From Alkalimonas cellulosilytica (GTDB lineage Bacteria > Pseudomonadota > Gammaproteobacteria > Enterobacterales > Alteromonadaceae), in NCBI RefSeq assembly GCF_036325985.1, contig NZ_JAUHLI010000009.1:137853-201852 (forward strand): a stretch of 64,000 nt of DNA, in the 5' to 3' direction. The position numbers and the translations under genes are program-made. Shown here piece by piece: positions 62,038-64,000 of the stretch (position 1 is its first letter; each line of letters starts with the position of its first letter). The notes under the pieces are model-generated. The model worked only from the letters and a program-made list of their open reading frames with translations, searched no databases and had not been told where the DNA came from.

Positions 62038-63906
62038 ATGAAAGCGATCATTGCGATAACAGCGATGCTGTGTTGCGTTGCCGGTTCCGTTTCGGCTGCA
62101 TGCATCACCGCAGAAACAGAACCCAATAACTCCGCCAGCGCAGCGAATGGCCCGGTGTGTGACGCTGTCCCTGTCAGTGGCAGTGTTAGCCGCACCGACA
62201 GCAGCGACTGGTTTTTTATCGATATCCCACAGCTTAGTGATGTCACCATCACGCTCAGCCATCAATCCGGAGCAGATGCCGATTGGTACTTTTATGAAGC
62301 CGGCCGTACCTCGGTAAATCAGGATATTGCCCGGCGCGCCACCAGTATGAACCCGGAAGTGGGGACCGTTAGTAATGTTGAAGCTGGACGTTACTACATT
62401 GAAGTGAATCGCTGGAGCGGCTCTCCAAGTTACCAACTGACCGTGACCCTGGCAGAGCCTGAGGTGTTTGAGGAAGTGGATTGTGGTTACGGGTTCAGGC
62501 CAGCCAAGCCAAGCAACATTACCAGTTATCTGACGGGCACTCCGAGCGATGTCTGCATCGATTTGGATGCGGACAGCCCGGCTTTGCTGTTAATGGGGGG
62601 CGGCTCGGATGTTGATGCGGCTTTTAGTCAGCGGATCCGGCCACATCTGCAGGGCGGCAATATTGTGGTGTTACGTACCTCGGGTGCCGATGGCTACAAC
62701 GATTACTTTATGGAGCTGACGGAAGCGGCTTCGGTCGAGTCGATTATTGTTAACTCCCGTGACAAAGCCAACAGCGATTATGTCGACTGGGCCATTCGTA
62801 CTGCCGAGTTTGTCTGGATGGCTGGCGGCGATCAATCCACCTACGTCGATTACTGGCAAGGGACCAAGGTGCAAGAGGCCATTCAATACGTGTACAGCAA
62901 GGGTGGGGTGATTGGTGGTACTTCAGCCGGTAGCATGGTGTTGAGTGAATTCGTGTACGATCCGGGCTCTCGCCCTAATGCTATCAGTCGCGAGCTGGTG
63001 GCAGATTTTTGTGATAACTCCATTCATATCAGCACTGATTTCCTGCAGTTTCCTCAACTGGAAGGCACACTGAATGACACTCATTTTGCCAACCGTGACC
63101 GTATGGGACGTTCAGCGGTATTGCTGGCGCATCTTGGTACGTCAGGGCGCACAGTGTCGATTGATGAGCGTGCTTCTTTATTTGTGGGCGCTGATGGCAC
63201 AGGCATTGTCGATGGCACTGGTGCAGTCTATGTGCTGCGGGCCGATGAGCAAACGGTGTTTGTTCAAGCTGAGTGTGGTCAACCGGTGATCATTCAGGAC
63301 TTGCTGCGGCACCGTTTGGTGGCGGGTGATCAGTACAATTTATTCAGCGACAGCTCGGATGTTCGGCCTATCCGGTTGAGCATTGATGGCAGTCAGCCCT
63401 ATAGCCAGGCTTATCATCCAACCAACCCATACCCTTACTACACCAGCTTTTTCCTGACAGCGGACAGCGACGAAGGCGCCAGTGTGACACCGGCAGAGCG
63501 CTATGTCATCGCCGGCGAGCCAGCTGAGTTTCAGATTAATCTGGAAGATGGCTGGCAAATCACCGATGTGAGTGGTTGTTACGGTGAGCTGTTGCAGCAA
63601 AACTACCGGGTCGAATCAGTGATATCCGATTGCGCTATTCATGTGCATACCGGGCCCGCCTACGATACGGATTCTCAGTTAGAAGTGATCCGGGTCAATC
63701 AGGGACGCTCAGGCGCAACCCTGGTGCAATTGCGCTGGGACAGTGCGACACAGCCACTCTTGCTGCAGCGCGATGGTGAAACCGTAGCCGTTCTGACACG
63801 GCCAGGTCGTTACAACGATCAGTTTAAAACCAGTGCCGCAGGCGCTAGTTATCAGCTGTGCGATCAGAATGGGCTTTGTACCGCTCCGCTTTGGGTGCAG
63901 TTTTAA
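62038..63906 (+). CDS. secreted cyanophycinase-like (S51) protein with PPC domain
   Basis: The 622-residue protein has a signal peptide (residues 1-21, cut near VSA-AC), an N-terminal PPC-type beta domain (about 25-140; AETEPNNSASAAN and the Asp-Trp-Phe-Phe region) and a peptidase-S51/class I amidotransferase-like domain (about 165-420). The latter has LLLMGGGSDVD, VWMAGGDQSTYVD and IGGTSAGSMVLSE with Ser296 as the likely nucleophile, as in cyanophycinases. A C-terminal beta-rich region (about 430-622) has extra cysteines. AGGAAG precedes ATG 62038. The substrate may be cyanophycin or another beta-linked peptide. No cphA or cphB partner genes are visible. Confidence 0.82.
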   Translation: MKAIIAITAMLCCVAGSVSAACITAETEPNNSASAANGPVCDAVPVSGSVSRTDSSDWFFIDIPQLSDVTITLSHQSGADADWYFYEAGRTSVNQDIARRATSMNPEVGTVSNVEAGRYYIEVNRWSGSPSYQLTVTLAEPEVFEEVDCGYGFRPAKPSNITSYLTGTPSDVCIDLDADSPALLLMGGGSDVDAAFSQRIRPHLQGGNIVVLRTSGADGYNDYFMELTEAASVESIIVNSRDKANSDYVDWAIRTAEFVWMAGGDQSTYVDYWQGTKVQEAIQYVYSKGGVIGGTSAGSMVLSEFVYDPGSRPNAISRELVADFCDNSIHISTDFLQFPQLEGTLNDTHFANRDRMGRSAVLLAHLGTSGRTVSIDERASLFVGADGTGIVDGTGAVYVLRADEQTVFVQAECGQPVIIQDLLRHRLVAGDQYNLFSDSSDVRPIRLSIDGSQPYSQAYHPTNPYPYYTSFFLTADSDEGASVTPAERYVIAGEPAEFQINLEDGWQITDVSGCYGELLQQNYRVESVISDCAIHVHTGPAYDTDSQLEVIRVNQGRSGATLVQLRWDSATQPLLLQRDGETVAVLTRPGRYNDQFKTSAAGASYQLCDQNGLCTAPLWVQF

Positions 63907-64000
63907 GTTGCCATGTAACACAGCCCCCGCCGTATGGTCTGTCTCTTGATCACAAGTCAGCTCCAAGAGACTGAGCAAGTTCATAACCTTCAAGGATGGT

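Noticed and set aside
1..64000. A CRISPR array, prophage, restriction system or toxin-antitoxin module
   Set aside because: I found no regularly spaced repeats, phage structural genes or paired small toxin genes. Apart from the MITE the window is core chromosome.

Overview
The window is ordinary chromosomal backbone of a gammaproteobacterium, with gene order close to the enterobacterial core but many Alteromonadales-type traits: MotX, a glnA-ntrBC block with a DUF4124 gene inside it, many chemotaxis and cyclic-di-GMP genes, and a hut cluster. From remembered gene content it looks most like the Rheinheimera/Alishewanella/Arsukibacterium group. No database search was possible, so this is inference. 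I saw no rRNA, tRNA, CRISPR array, prophage or insertion sequence with a transposase.

Layout. 1-11,136: mutL (5' cut off), miaA, hfq, hflX, hflK, hflC, an unnamed PLP enzyme, purA, an S41-peptidase lipoprotein and motX. 11,202-19,241: rnr, convergent rsmD, then ftsY-ftsE-ftsX, an EAL-HDOD protein on the other strand, and rpoH. 19,369-25,260: two small genes, then gpmI-envC-yibQ facing away from yibN-grxC-secB. 25,326-31,655: a PAS-GGDEF-EAL protein, trmL, pldB, and a cpxRA-type pair divergent from a CpxP/Spy-like chaperone gene. 31,642-38,501: ntrC-ntrB, a DUF4124 gene, glnA and typA. 38,608-44,390: yihY-dtd-yiiD-like-SDR, a two-TM protein with an Mrr-like tail, and a chemoreceptor. 44,545-52,958: histidine utilisation (hutH, hutU, hutC divergent from hutI; hutG beside rraA) with a GGDEF-EAL protein inserted. 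52,997-53,262: a MITE-like element. 53,421-63,906: an HBM chemoreceptor, a periplasmic binding protein, a DUF971 gene, hslU-hslV, ftsN, priA, rpmE and a secreted cyanophycinase-like protein.

How the parts connect. The most notable regulatory signals are a perfect CIRCE operator (the HrcA site) just upstream of rpoH; sigma-32-like promoters before hfq and hslVU; four helically phased CpxR-like half-sites between cpxR and the cpxP-like gene; a sigma-54 promoter with paired NtrC sites at glnA and a perfect NtrC palindrome at ntrB; and a HutC operator between hutC and hutI. The window therefore holds several links of the heat-shock, envelope-stress and nitrogen circuits. I found no clearly new multi-gene system. 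The best candidates for something undescribed are the CIRCE-rpoH link, the MITE, the catalytically degenerate GGDEF-EAL protein and the secreted S51-type protein.
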